Below, piece after piece: positions 25,988 to 33,738 of a DNA stretch of 37,170 bases. Where the stretch lies: positions 1 through 37,170 of the forward strand of contig CAIKZE010000179.1 of NCBI GenBank assembly GCA_903831825.1, written 5' to 3'. Numbering within the stretch: the stretch's first letter is position 1; every line of letters starts with the position of its first letter. This DNA is from an uncultured Lentisphaeria bacterium (GTDB taxonomy: Bacteria; Verrucomicrobiota; Lentisphaeria; Victivallales; Victivallaceae). The translations under genes were made by a program, and so were the position numbers. The notes beneath the pieces were generated by a model. The model was given only the letters and a program-made list of their open reading frames with translations. It was not told where the DNA came from and did no database searches.

Positions 25988-26839
25988 ATGTCATTTTTCG
26001 GTGGTGGAAAATACACAACGTTGCGAATAAGCCAGGGCGGCAAGAAAAAAGACTTGCCGGAAGGTTTGTGGCTGAAGTGCAAAAAGTGTTCCAGAACTGT
26101 TTATAAAAAACAGCTTGAAGAAAACCTTTCCGTATGTCCGTTTTGCTCATATCACAGCCCGATGAACGCTCCCGAGCGGATCAAGCTGCTTACGGATGAA
26201 GGGTCCTTTGTAGAGACCGATGCCGATTTGCAGTCAGTTGACGCGCTGAACTTTACGGATACGCAGCCATACAAAACCCGGTTGGAGGCCAATAAGGTCA
26301 AAACCGGACTTAAGGAAGCAGTGGTCTGCGGACTTGCCACCCTCAAGCAGCGCAAATACGCGCTCGGGGTAATGGATTTCCGTTTTATGGGCGCCAGCAT
26401 GGGTTCGGTGGTTGGTGAAAAGATCACCCGCCTGACCGAAAAGGCTACGGATGAACGCATTCCCCTGGTGCTGGTTACCGCCAGCGGCGGCGCCAGAATG
26501 CAGGAAGGCATCCTCAGCCTGATGCAGATGCCGAAGACTTGCGCGGCGCTGAAGCGTCACGCCAATGCCGGGCTGCCTTATATTGTAATCATGGTCAATC
26601 CGACTTACGGCGGCGTTACCGCGAGTTTTGCGTCCATCGGCGACTTGATTCTTGCCGAGCCCGGCGCGATGGTCGGCTTTGCCGGTCCCCGCGTAATCAA
26701 GGAAACCACCAACTCAAAACTGCCGGAAGGTTTTCAGACCGCCGAGTTTCTGATGCAGAAAGGTTTGATTGACCGGGTGATTGAACGAAAAAATCTGCGG
26801 GATGAACTTGCTCTTTGCCTTGAATATTTCGGCGGATAG
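25988..26839 (+). CDS. accD: Acetyl-CoA carboxylase carboxyltransferase subunit beta
   Basis: This 283-residue subunit transfers the carboxyl group from carboxybiotin to acetyl-CoA, the first step of fatty acid synthesis. The N-terminal zinc ribbon has four cysteines (CKKC and CPFC, residues 31, 34, 50, 53), found in stand-alone bacterial AccD. The crotonase-like core shows FMGASMGSVVGEKITR, VTASGGARMQEG and NPTYGGVTASFA. I start at 25988 (MSFFGGG), because the ATG 12 bases upstream lies inside the purine-rich GGGATGGGG that serves as ribosome site. accA is not adjacent. The SRP RNA gene follows. Confidence 0.95.
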   Translation: MSFFGGGKYTTLRISQGGKKKDLPEGLWLKCKKCSRTVYKKQLEENLSVCPFCSYHSPMNAPERIKLLTDEGSFVETDADLQSVDALNFTDTQPYKTRLEANKVKTGLKEAVVCGLATLKQRKYALGVMDFRFMGASMGSVVGEKITRLTEKATDERIPLVLVTASGGARMQEGILSLMQMPKTCAALKRHANAGLPYIVIMVNPTYGGVTASFASIGDLILAEPGAMVGFAGPRVIKETTNSKLPEGFQTAEFLMQKGLIDRVIERKNLRDELALCLEYFGG

Positions 26840-26876
26840 TGTAATGTTCATCTTTGCGATTGCAATTTAATTTTTT

Positions 26877-26987
26877 GCGTCGCCGGTCCGGACCCTATGC
26901 ACTGGTATCGTGCTAACCGAGTCAGATGGGGAACCAAGCAGCTCTACGCAATGATCCAGGTTGTAGGTAATCTGGCGCCGGCGACGC
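26877..26987 (+). ncRNA. ffs: Small bacterial signal recognition particle RNA (4.5S)
   Basis: The ends pair perfectly (GCGTCGCCGG, 26877-26886, with CCGGCGACGC, 26978-26987) and are followed by a T-run. The apical domain reads GTCAGA-TGG-GGAA-CCA-AGCAGC (26921-26942): a GGAA tetraloop, a 3-bp stem and the conserved CAG/AGCAG symmetric loop that Ffh binds. The 3' arm contains the GGTTGTAGGTAATCTGG block corresponding to GATGTAGCTGGC of E. coli. The length (111 nt) fits the small SRP RNA lacking the Alu domain. Confidence 0.94.
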
Positions 26988-26994
26988 TCTTTTT
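26978..26994 (+). terminator. SRP RNA 3' end / intrinsic terminator
   Basis: The closing 10-bp stem of the SRP RNA is followed directly by TCTTTTT (26988-26994), so the RNA's own terminal helix probably doubles as the terminator. Confidence 0.65.
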
Positions 26995-27036
26995 ACCGTA
27001 TGAACAGAGTGTCAGTAACTCAATAAGGTCTTGAAT

Positions 27037-27855
27037 ATGAAGAGAGTAGACGGTCGCAGCAACGATCAGTTGAGAAAAATCAAAGTTGTCAAAGACTTTT
27101 TGACGCATCCGCTTTCATCGGTCTGGATCGAAGCCGGCGGCACCAAATTGATTTGCGCGGTATCGCTGGACCCCAAAGTTCCGCCCTGGATGAAAGCTCA
27201 GAAAGTCTCCGGCGGCTGGGTAACCTGCGAATACGGCATGATTCCGGCATCAACCCATGAACGAGTCAAACGCGAAGCGTCCAGCGGCAAACAGAGCGGC
27301 CGCACCATGGAAATCCAACGCCTCATCGGCAGAAGTTTCCGTTCCGTCATTGACCTGGACAAGCTTGGACAGAATACGATAAGCATTGACGCCGACGTGA
27401 TTGACGCCGACGGGGGAACCCGCTGTGCCGGCATCACCGGCGCTTCAATCGCCCTGCAACTGGCTTTCAACAGCGAACTCTGGCGCAAGCAGTTCGGTCC
27501 CTCGCCGATGCGCGAGAATGTCGCCGCCGTAAGCGTCGGGATCGTCAATGGCGAACCGGTGCTGGACCTTTGCTATGAAGAAGATTCCAATGCCGAAGTT
27601 GATATGAATGTCATCATGACCGAATCCGGCAAGTTCGTGGAAGTACAGGGTACCGCCGAACGGCAGCCGTTTGACAGAAAGCAACTGGATGAGCTGCTGG
27701 CCCTCGCGGAAAGCGGCTTGAAAACGATATTTGAGATCCAGCGCAAGATAATCAGCAGCGTTGAAACGAAAGAACATGATGCTCCGAAGCGTACTCCGCG
27801 TCCCGGCGCCAAACTCGGCAGTCTGGGCGATATCCTTGGCGAAGTTACGCTCTGA
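27037..27855 (+). CDS. rph: Ribonuclease PH
   Basis: This 272-residue phosphorolytic 3'-5' exoribonuclease trims tRNA 3' ends. The family start KRVDGRSNDQLR is clear, followed by TKLICAVSLDPKVPPWM, GWVTCEYGMIPAST, the substrate/phosphate-binding region with RTMEIQRLIGRSFRS, DADVIDADGGTRCAGITGAS and VDMNVIMTESGKFVEVQGTAE. The usual length is near 240; the extra 30 residues form a basic, proline-rich C-terminal tail (KEHDAPKRTPRPGAKLG). I chose the ATG at 27037 with TAAGG 8 bases upstream; a TTG two codons earlier is less likely. dnaX starts 25 bp downstream. Confidence 0.95.
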   Translation: MKRVDGRSNDQLRKIKVVKDFLTHPLSSVWIEAGGTKLICAVSLDPKVPPWMKAQKVSGGWVTCEYGMIPASTHERVKREASSGKQSGRTMEIQRLIGRSFRSVIDLDKLGQNTISIDADVIDADGGTRCAGITGASIALQLAFNSELWRKQFGPSPMRENVAAVSVGIVNGEPVLDLCYEEDSNAEVDMNVIMTESGKFVEVQGTAERQPFDRKQLDELLALAESGLKTIFEIQRKIISSVETKEHDAPKRTPRPGAKLGSLGDILGEVTL

Positions 27856-27880
27856 ACACTGAAACTGGAGGCGAAGCTTT

Positions 27881-29869
27881 ATGGGCGAATATCAGGTAAT
27901 TGCCAGAAAATGGCGGCCGCAGCGTTTCGCTGATGTCGTCGGGCAGGAACATATTGTCCAGACCCTGAAAAACGCCATCAAGCAGCAGCGTACCGCCCAT
28001 GCCTACCTGTTTGTCGGTCCCCGCGGCATCGGCAAAACCACTACCGCCCGGATCTTCGCGAAAGCCATGAACTGCACCGCCCCCGAAGACGGCGAACCGT
28101 GCTGCCGCTGCCAGTCCTGTATATCAATTGCGGAAGAAAGCAATATTGACGTTATTGAAATCGACGCCGCCAGCCAGAATTCCGTTGACAATATCCGCGA
28201 CCTGCGCGACGAAGTCATGCATGTGCCGATCAACGGCAAATATAAAATTTATATCATTGACGAAGTTCACATGCTTTCCAAACAGGCATGGAACGCGCTG
28301 CTGAAAACGGTTGAAGAACCGCCGCCGCACGTCAAATTCATTTTCGCCACCACTGAAGTTCACATGGTGCTGCCGACCATTATCTCCAGGTGTCAGCGTT
28401 TCGACCTGCAACGCATCTCCACCAAAATGATTGCCGAACGCCTGACCGGAATCGCGGCCGCCGAAAAAGTCAATATTTCCAAAGGCGCGATTGATGCCAT
28501 CGCCCGCGCCGCCGACGGCGGCATGCGCGACGGGCAGTCGCTGCTGGACCAGATGATCGCGTTCTTCAGCACCGAACTCAGCGCCGGGATTTCAGAAGAG
28601 CAGGTGCTTTCGCTGTTCGGCCTGACTGCCGCGGACGATATTCAGGCGCTGATCAAGGCGATGCTCGAAAATGACCGCGGCGGTGTCGTCGCTTCAATAT
28701 TCAATCTGGCCTCCAGAGGCAAAAATCTGGAAACGCTGTTCAACGATGTATTGTACTGGCTGCGCGGCATTCAACTCAGCACGCTGCTGTCTAATGCTGA
28801 AGTCGTGCTTGAAACCGATCAGGAAACTATCGAACGCTACCGCCGGCTCGGCAGTTCCGTCAGGCCGGAAGTCGTTCAGATACTGCTGGAAAACCTCGCC
28901 CCGGTCGGAAGAATTCTGCATGACGCCCTCAATAAACAGGTGTTTCTGGAAACCATTATCATGAAATCCATGCGCGAGGCCCATTCCATCATGGTTGAAC
29001 AACTGATTGAAAGGCTCAACTATATCCGCAAGACAGGCGAACTTGAAGTGCTGGATAAAGTACCGTCGCTTGCCGCGGCGCCTCCCATGCGGACGGTCGA
29101 GATACCTGCCGCGACGCCCCTCCGTGCGGTAAGCATGCCGGAACCGCCAGAAGTAAAAATTACCCCGCCTCCGGCGAATGTTAAAGAAACTGCGGTTGCT
29201 CCGCCGGCGCCAGTTAAAACTGTCATTCCGGAGCCTGTTCAGGCTCTGGAAGCTGTAATTGTCGAACCGGAACCGGCAGTAGCGGAACCTCCGGAAATGG
29301 CCTATGTTGAACCGCCGGTTGCAGTTGTTCCGGAAGACTCGGAAGTCCAGGAATTCAAGTACGAGGACAGTCCCATTCCCGAGGATGCCCCGGTGGTGGC
29401 CGAAGAACCGGCAATCATTGAAACAGTTAAAGCAGATGAAGAAAAACCGCGGCGTCCCGGCAAAATCAGCGCATCCGAACTCTGGCACGATATTATAAAA
29501 AAGGCCAAGGTATCCGGGCATGTTGATCCGATGGTCTGCACGTTCCTGAGCGAAGGCACGGCGGGAACTTACCAGAACAATATTCTGACGGTCAGTTTTG
29601 ACGAAGAGTTCGATCCGGAACATTTTGGGCAGGTGCAACAGAAAGCGCTGCCCTACTTGATGCGTCTGCTTCAAAAGACCACCGGCGATTCCGGCAGCAC
29701 CATCAACCTGACCCACGAAGCCGGAGTCAAGCATATTGAGGAGCCGGAAGGCAAAAAAAAGAAAAGCATGATTGGCGTTCCCGAAGTTGTTGAAAACGTC
29801 AAGAAAAATGAGTTCGTAAAAATAGCGGTTGACCTGTTTGATGGCGAAATTGTTGACATTCATGGCTGA
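27881..29869 (+). CDS. dnaX: DNA polymerase III subunits gamma/tau
   Basis: This 662-residue clamp-loader ATPase has Walker A GPRGIGKT at 46-53, a zinc module with Cys65, 74, 77 and 80, Walker B DEVH at 127-130, and the sensor segment ATTEVHMVLPTIISRCQRF. A helical domain III follows, then a long Pro/Glu/Val-rich linker (about 390-530) typical of tau. A C-terminal domain begins near SASELWHDIIKKAKVSG. Codon 625 begins a run of eight A followed by G (29753-29761), with GAGGAG 9 bases upstream, resembling a slippage signal. It heads the dnaX-ybaB-recR group, 43 bp before ybaB. Confidence 0.95.
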   Translation: MGEYQVIARKWRPQRFADVVGQEHIVQTLKNAIKQQRTAHAYLFVGPRGIGKTTTARIFAKAMNCTAPEDGEPCCRCQSCISIAEESNIDVIEIDAASQNSVDNIRDLRDEVMHVPINGKYKIYIIDEVHMLSKQAWNALLKTVEEPPPHVKFIFATTEVHMVLPTIISRCQRFDLQRISTKMIAERLTGIAAAEKVNISKGAIDAIARAADGGMRDGQSLLDQMIAFFSTELSAGISEEQVLSLFGLTAADDIQALIKAMLENDRGGVVASIFNLASRGKNLETLFNDVLYWLRGIQLSTLLSNAEVVLETDQETIERYRRLGSSVRPEVVQILLENLAPVGRILHDALNKQVFLETIIMKSMREAHSIMVEQLIERLNYIRKTGELEVLDKVPSLAAAPPMRTVEIPAATPLRAVSMPEPPEVKITPPPANVKETAVAPPAPVKTVIPEPVQALEAVIVEPEPAVAEPPEMAYVEPPVAVVPEDSEVQEFKYEDSPIPEDAPVVAEEPAIIETVKADEEKPRRPGKISASELWHDIIKKAKVSGHVDPMVCTFLSEGTAGTYQNNILTVSFDEEFDPEHFGQVQQKALPYLMRLLQKTTGDSGSTINLTHEAGVKHIEEPEGKKKKSMIGVPEVVENVKKNEFVKIAVDLFDGEIVDIHG

Positions 29870-29912
29870 ATTTTAGATTTTTAATTTAAATATATAAAAA
29901 AAGGAAACTACT

Positions 29913-30230
29913 ATGTTTGGAAACCTCGGAGAAATGGCAGGCCTGTTGAAAAAAGCAAAAGACCTGCAAGGCAATCTCAAAAACATCAAAGCCGAGCTTG
30001 CGGAAGCGGAATTTACCGGCGAAGCCGGCTCAGGCAGAGTCAAAGTGATCATCAGCGGCGATATGCGGATAAAAAAATTGTCCGTCAATCCCGACTGCAC
30101 CCGCGATGCAACGACTCTTGAAAACCTGATCACCACCGCAATTAACAATGCATTGGACAGCGCCAGGCTCAAAACCCAGGAAAAAATGACAGAACTTACC
30201 GGCGGACTCAACATTCCCGGACTTTTCTGA
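29913..30230 (+). CDS. ybaB: YbaB/EbfC family nucleoid-associated protein
   Basis: This 105-residue DNA-binding protein forms a tweezer-like dimer. The N-terminal helix (GEMAGLLKKAKDLQGNLKNI) and strands VKVIISGDMRIKKLSV with the following NNALDSARLKTQEKM are typical. AAAAAAAGGA precedes the ATG. It sits between dnaX and recR, as in very many bacteria, and probably shares their transcript. Confidence 0.94.
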   Translation: MFGNLGEMAGLLKKAKDLQGNLKNIKAELAEAEFTGEAGSGRVKVIISGDMRIKKLSVNPDCTRDATTLENLITTAINNALDSARLKTQEKMTELTGGLNIPGLF

Positions 30231-30266
30231 CACTGACTCTTTTTATCTTGAAATTTTAGGTGCAAT

Positions 30267-30884
30267 ATGACGCAAGCACATAACCAGTATCCGGAAATAC
30301 TGGAAGAGGTTATTGCCGCGTTCAAAGGGCTCCCCGGCATCGGAAGGCGTACCGCCGAACGCATCGCGCTGGCCATGGTCAAGTGGCAGCCGGGCAAGCT
30401 GGAACATCTGGGCGAACTGTTGCGCACCCTCCCTGAAACCGTGACCTTATGCCCGGAATGCGGCAATCTGGCCGGCCATGGAAAACCCTGCGGCATTTGC
30501 GCCTCCCCTGCCCGCGACCGAAGCATTATTTGCGTGGTCGAAGATTTCTCCCAGATTTTCAGCATTGAAAACAGCGCTTTCTATAAAGGCGTCTATCATG
30601 TCCTTGGCGGCAAGCTTTCCCCGCTGGAAAACAGGCACGCGGGGATGCTGAAAATAGATTCACTGCTGCAACGGATTGAAACTCTACAGGTGAAGGAAGT
30701 TATTCTGGCGCTCAGTCAGGATGTCGAAGGCCAGGCCACCGCCGTTTATATCGGGGGACTGCTCAAGGGAAAGAATCTGAAAGTAACCCGTCTGGCGCGC
30801 GGACTTCCCGCCGGTTCCGATATTTCTTATGCCGACTCCGCCACCATCGGCGCGGCGCTCAACGGCCGCATCCCCCTAAATTAA
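30267..30884 (+). CDS. recR: Recombination mediator RecR
   Basis: This 205-residue protein acts with RecO/RecF to load RecA on gapped DNA. The N-terminal helix-hairpin-helix KGLPGIGRRTAERIAL is at about 20-35. The zinc finger has Cys62, 65, 75 and 78. The Toprim domain includes ICVVEDFSQIF and the DVEGQATAVYI block. The start lies 36 bp after ybaB. Its 3' end overlaps the tail of the convergent AraC-type gene by 9 bases, an unusually tight junction without room for separate terminators. Confidence 0.96.
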   Translation: MTQAHNQYPEILEEVIAAFKGLPGIGRRTAERIALAMVKWQPGKLEHLGELLRTLPETVTLCPECGNLAGHGKPCGICASPARDRSIICVVEDFSQIFSIENSAFYKGVYHVLGGKLSPLENRHAGMLKIDSLLQRIETLQVKEVILALSQDVEGQATAVYIGGLLKGKNLKVTRLARGLPAGSDISYADSATIGAALNGRIPLN

Positions 30885-31694
30885 TTCATCGCCAGCCTTG
30901 AGTTTGCCAGGCGGAACTCCATACCTGAGTTTAAACATCCTGCTCAAGTGAAACTGGCTGGAAAAACCCAGCATTTCCGCGATCTGACCGATGGAATAGA
31001 TTTTGAGCGGCAGCAGATTATAAGCCGTTTCCAGCCGGATATTGTCGTAATATTTTTTGGGCGCCACTCCGGTCATTTCGATAAATGAGCGACGAAAATT
31101 GCGCGGACTCATGTTAATCCGCGATGCCATTTTCTCAACTGTCCAGCGTCCGTCCTGATGCTGGTACAGCAAGTCAATAATTGATTCTATCTCGGCAGCA
31201 TATTTTGCTCTGGATAGATTTTCGCTGTTTGCCAGCCAACGGTTCAACAATCCGGCAAATATCGCAGACGCGGCGCGGCGGTAAAAAAGGTTATCCCGAT
31301 GCAGCAGTTTCAGTATTTCCTCTGCGGCGACTTGCTCTTCCTTGCCAATCTTAATGCTCTTTCCCTCTTCAAAAGTCACTCCGGCAAGCTCATAGGTTCT
31401 GAACGAAAACCAGTAGAAGTTCCATTCCTTCCCGGCACAACAGTAATGACATACGTCTTTCTCGTGAAACAGAAACAGCGAATCGGGATGAAGATCAAAT
31501 TTTTTGCCGGAATTCAATTCCACCAAACCTTGTCCGTTGCTGGTCAATACGGCAAGCTGAGTATCGAGATTATCATCAAAGGACTTATAGACATTATAAG
31601 CGGGATCGGCTGCCACTTCCCAAAAATTGCACAGTTCAACAGGCGGCAGCAACGAATTGCCTGAGGCTATTGCAAAGCGTTCTTTCATCGTCAT
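30876..31694 (-). CDS. AraC-family transcriptional regulator
   Basis: This 272-residue protein has an N-terminal cupin-like sensor region (about 20-150; SGKKFDLHPDSLFLFHEKDVCHY) and a C-terminal double helix-turn-helix (about 168-265). The recognisable parts are VEKMASRINMSPRNFRRSFIEMTGVAPKKYYDNIRLE and IGQIAEMLGFSSQFHLSRMFKLRYGVPPG, with short interruptions in the conserved pattern. It is transcribed away from a UroD-family gene across a 98-bp spacer, so control of that gene is likely. The effector is unknown; sugars are common for this class. Its 3' end overlaps recR. Confidence 0.9.
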   Translation of the reverse strand: MTMKERFAIASGNSLLPPVELCNFWEVAADPAYNVYKSFDDNLDTQLAVLTSNGQGLVELNSGKKFDLHPDSLFLFHEKDVCHYCCAGKEWNFYWFSFRTYELAGVTFEEGKSIKIGKEEQVAAEEILKLLHRDNLFYRRAASAIFAGLLNRWLANSENLSRAKYAAEIESIIDLLYQHQDGRWTVEKMASRINMSPRNFRRSFIEMTGVAPKKYYDNIRLETAYNLLPLKIYSIGQIAEMLGFSSQFHLSRMFKLRYGVPPGKLKAGDELI

Positions 31695-31709
31695 TTTGTC
31701 CGTTTATTA

Positions 31710-31738
31710 TATATAATCTTCCGTTAATTCCATATCAA
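31710..31738 (-). promoter_or_regulatory. Probable promoter of the AraC-type gene
   Basis: On the minus strand, TTGATA (31733-31738) and TATATA (31710-31715) are spaced by 17 bases, about 15 bases before the start codon. The spacer to the divergent UroD-family gene is AT-rich and short enough for one bound regulator to affect both directions. Confidence 0.5.
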
Positions 31739-31792
31739 TTTATAGATAAATAATGTATTTTCAATATAAATAATAAATTTCAGGAGTATAAA

Positions 31793-32953
31793 ATGTATAT
31801 AGATAATATTCAGGATGGAATTCACGCAATGGTTCCTCGCGAAAAAATGACTGTATCCGCCAGAAAATGGCGGGATACTTATGCCATAACGCCGGATGCA
31901 CCTTTTGTGCAGACGACTTTCGGCCTGTGGATGTGTATCGATAAATGGTATGCCGACGGCTTGCCACGGGATACTGACCTGGATAAATTATTCATGTTTG
32001 ATCCTCCTGGGAAGTTTGGAATGGGCGGACTGGGTTGGTGCGAGGCGGCATTCATGCCTAATTTCGATAATATCGTACTGGAAGACCGTGGAGAAACCGA
32101 AATCGTTCAGGATTTTGCCGGACGTAAGGTTCTGTATTTCAAAAACCGGCGCAGCGGCTTTATGCCGGAATATGTTGACCATCCGGTCAAAGACTGGAAA
32201 ACATGGGAGGAAAACGTAAAATGGCGGCTGGCTCCGGATGCTCCGGGACGATTCAATGATTTGAACAAGAAGATTGATGATGCAAAAAACGCTGCGGCGA
32301 ATGGACTGATGATATCACAGGGACTGATCGGAGGTTATATGTATCTGCGCAGTCTGCTCGGGCCGGAAGGGGCGCTGTATATGTTCTATGACGCTCCGGA
32401 TTTGATTCATGACTGCATGAAAACCTGGCTCGAACTGGCTGACGCTGTTACAGCCAGACATCAGGCGCATCTGACGCTTGATGAACTTTTCCTGGCGGAA
32501 GATATCTGTTATAATCACGGCCCGCTGATCTCGCCTGACATGATCCGTGAATTCCTGTTTCCATATTATCAGCAGTTGATAACCAATGTCAAAGCACGGC
32601 AGATTGACAAGTCGCGGAAAATGTACATCCAAATCGACACTGACGGAAACTGTCTGCCGGTGATTGATCTTTACCGTGAACTCGGCATGGATATGATGAG
32701 CCCCTTTGAAGTTGCCTCCGGCTGCGATGTCGTTGCTGCTGGCAAACCGTATCCGGATTTAATCATCAGCGGCGGCTTTGATAAGCGCATCCTGGCACAG
32801 GGACGAAACGCAATTGACCGTGAGGTGGAACGGATATTCCCGGCAATGCACAAACGCGGCGGCTATATTCCCACTTGCGACCACGGTGTTCCTGAAGAGG
32901 TTTCATGGCAGGACTACCTATATTACCATCAGCGCTGTATGGAATTCAATTAA
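31793..32953 (+). CDS. Uroporphyrinogen-decarboxylase (URO-D) family protein
   Basis: This 386-residue protein resembles the broad URO-D/methyltransferase superfamily in its C-terminal half (LDELFLAEDICYNHGPLISPDMIREFLFPYYQQL, then IQIDTDGNCLPVIDLYRELGMD, and SGGFDKRILAQG with TCDHGVPEEVSW at the end). The divergent N-terminus and lack of neighbouring haem genes argue against true HemE. Many such paralogues in Lentisphaerae and relatives sit beside AraC regulators and sugar genes; their substrates are unknown. AGGAG (31782-31786) precedes the ATG. It ends 17 bp from convergent comF. Confidence 0.85.
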   Translation: MYIDNIQDGIHAMVPREKMTVSARKWRDTYAITPDAPFVQTTFGLWMCIDKWYADGLPRDTDLDKLFMFDPPGKFGMGGLGWCEAAFMPNFDNIVLEDRGETEIVQDFAGRKVLYFKNRRSGFMPEYVDHPVKDWKTWEENVKWRLAPDAPGRFNDLNKKIDDAKNAAANGLMISQGLIGGYMYLRSLLGPEGALYMFYDAPDLIHDCMKTWLELADAVTARHQAHLTLDELFLAEDICYNHGPLISPDMIREFLFPYYQQLITNVKARQIDKSRKMYIQIDTDGNCLPVIDLYRELGMDMMSPFEVASGCDVVAAGKPYPDLIISGGFDKRILAQGRNAIDREVERIFPAMHKRGGYIPTCDHGVPEEVSWQDYLYYHQRCMEFN

Positions 32954-32970
32954 GCGGTTTCGATTAACGT

Positions 32971-33678
32971 CTACCTTCTGCCCAGGGACAGGACATAAAG
33001 TTTTTCCGGACCGGATTCGCGAAGAATCTCGGCGGCGGCGGCAAGGGTTGTGCCGGTAGTGAACACGTCATCTACCAGCAGCACGGAAAGCTTCCGGCAA
33101 TCAACTCCATTCTTCAAGGCAAAAGCGCCGGACAGGTTCTCGAAACGCTGCTGACGATTGAGCTTGGCTTGTTGCCGCGTCCGGCGGCGGCGCGAAAGCA
33201 GCGACCGGCAGGGTATTCCCAGACGAACGGAAATAATCCCGCAAATCAGCATTGACTGATTGTAGCCGCGCATGAATGTTCTGGTCCAGTGCAGCGGGAC
33301 CGGCACTATCATATCAATTTTGATGCCGCGTTCAGCAATGATTTCAGCCGCCATATCACCGAAAGCCCGCGCTAATTCCGGCGTATTATTGTATTTAAAA
33401 CGGTGAACCAACTGCTGGCCGAGCCCATGCAGATTGAACAGCGCCAAAGCGCCGTCCCACGGACGTTTTTCGAACTCCATGCACTTGGAACAAAGTTCCA
33501 GCACGCCGTCAAGTTCGCTGCCGCAACCGGGACAGTGCGGCGGCAGGATCGGCTTCATCCGGGTCCGGCAGTCCGGACAAAACACATTCCGCGCCTTCTC
33601 CGGCACCTCTTTCCTGCATCCCGGACAAGGAAATGAACAAGCGCTATCCAGTACAACATTCAGAATATTCTTTAACAT
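32971..33678 (-). CDS. comF: ComF-family phosphoribosyltransferase-like protein
   Basis: This 235-residue protein has an N-terminal double zinc ribbon (CPGCRKE, CPDC, CPGCGSE, CSKC) followed by a phosphoribosyltransferase fold with the signature VLLVDDVFTTGTTL near 200-213. The segment VPVPLHWTRTFMRGYNQS is typical of ComF/GntX. Relatives take part in DNA uptake or handling; the exact reaction is not known. It is downstream of ygiQ on the same strand with a 60-bp gap. Confidence 0.92.
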   Translation of the reverse strand: MLKNILNVVLDSACSFPCPGCRKEVPEKARNVFCPDCRTRMKPILPPHCPGCGSELDGVLELCSKCMEFEKRPWDGALALFNLHGLGQQLVHRFKYNNTPELARAFGDMAAEIIAERGIKIDMIVPVPLHWTRTFMRGYNQSMLICGIISVRLGIPCRSLLSRRRRTRQQAKLNRQQRFENLSGAFALKNGVDCRKLSVLLVDDVFTTGTTLAAAAEILRESGPEKLYVLSLGRR

Positions 33679-33711
33679 ATATTGCGCTAATCCTTAATAT
33701 TAATGAGGATA

Positions 33712-33732
33712 CCTCCGTATTCTCATCGGAGG
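33712..33732 (-). terminator. Weak hairpin between ygiQ and comF
   Basis: CCTCCG and CGGAGG (about 33712-33732) pair across a 9-base loop just after the ygiQ stop. There is no clear T-run on the minus strand, so it may be an attenuating or mRNA-stabilising hairpin rather than a strong terminator. Confidence 0.3.
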
Positions 33733-33738
33733 CTGGGC

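Noticed and set aside
28694-29863. Long antisense frame (389 codons) opposite dnaX.
   Set aside because: It mirrors the codon bias of dnaX; the peptide is Arg/Phe/Asn-rich low-complexity without any family features.
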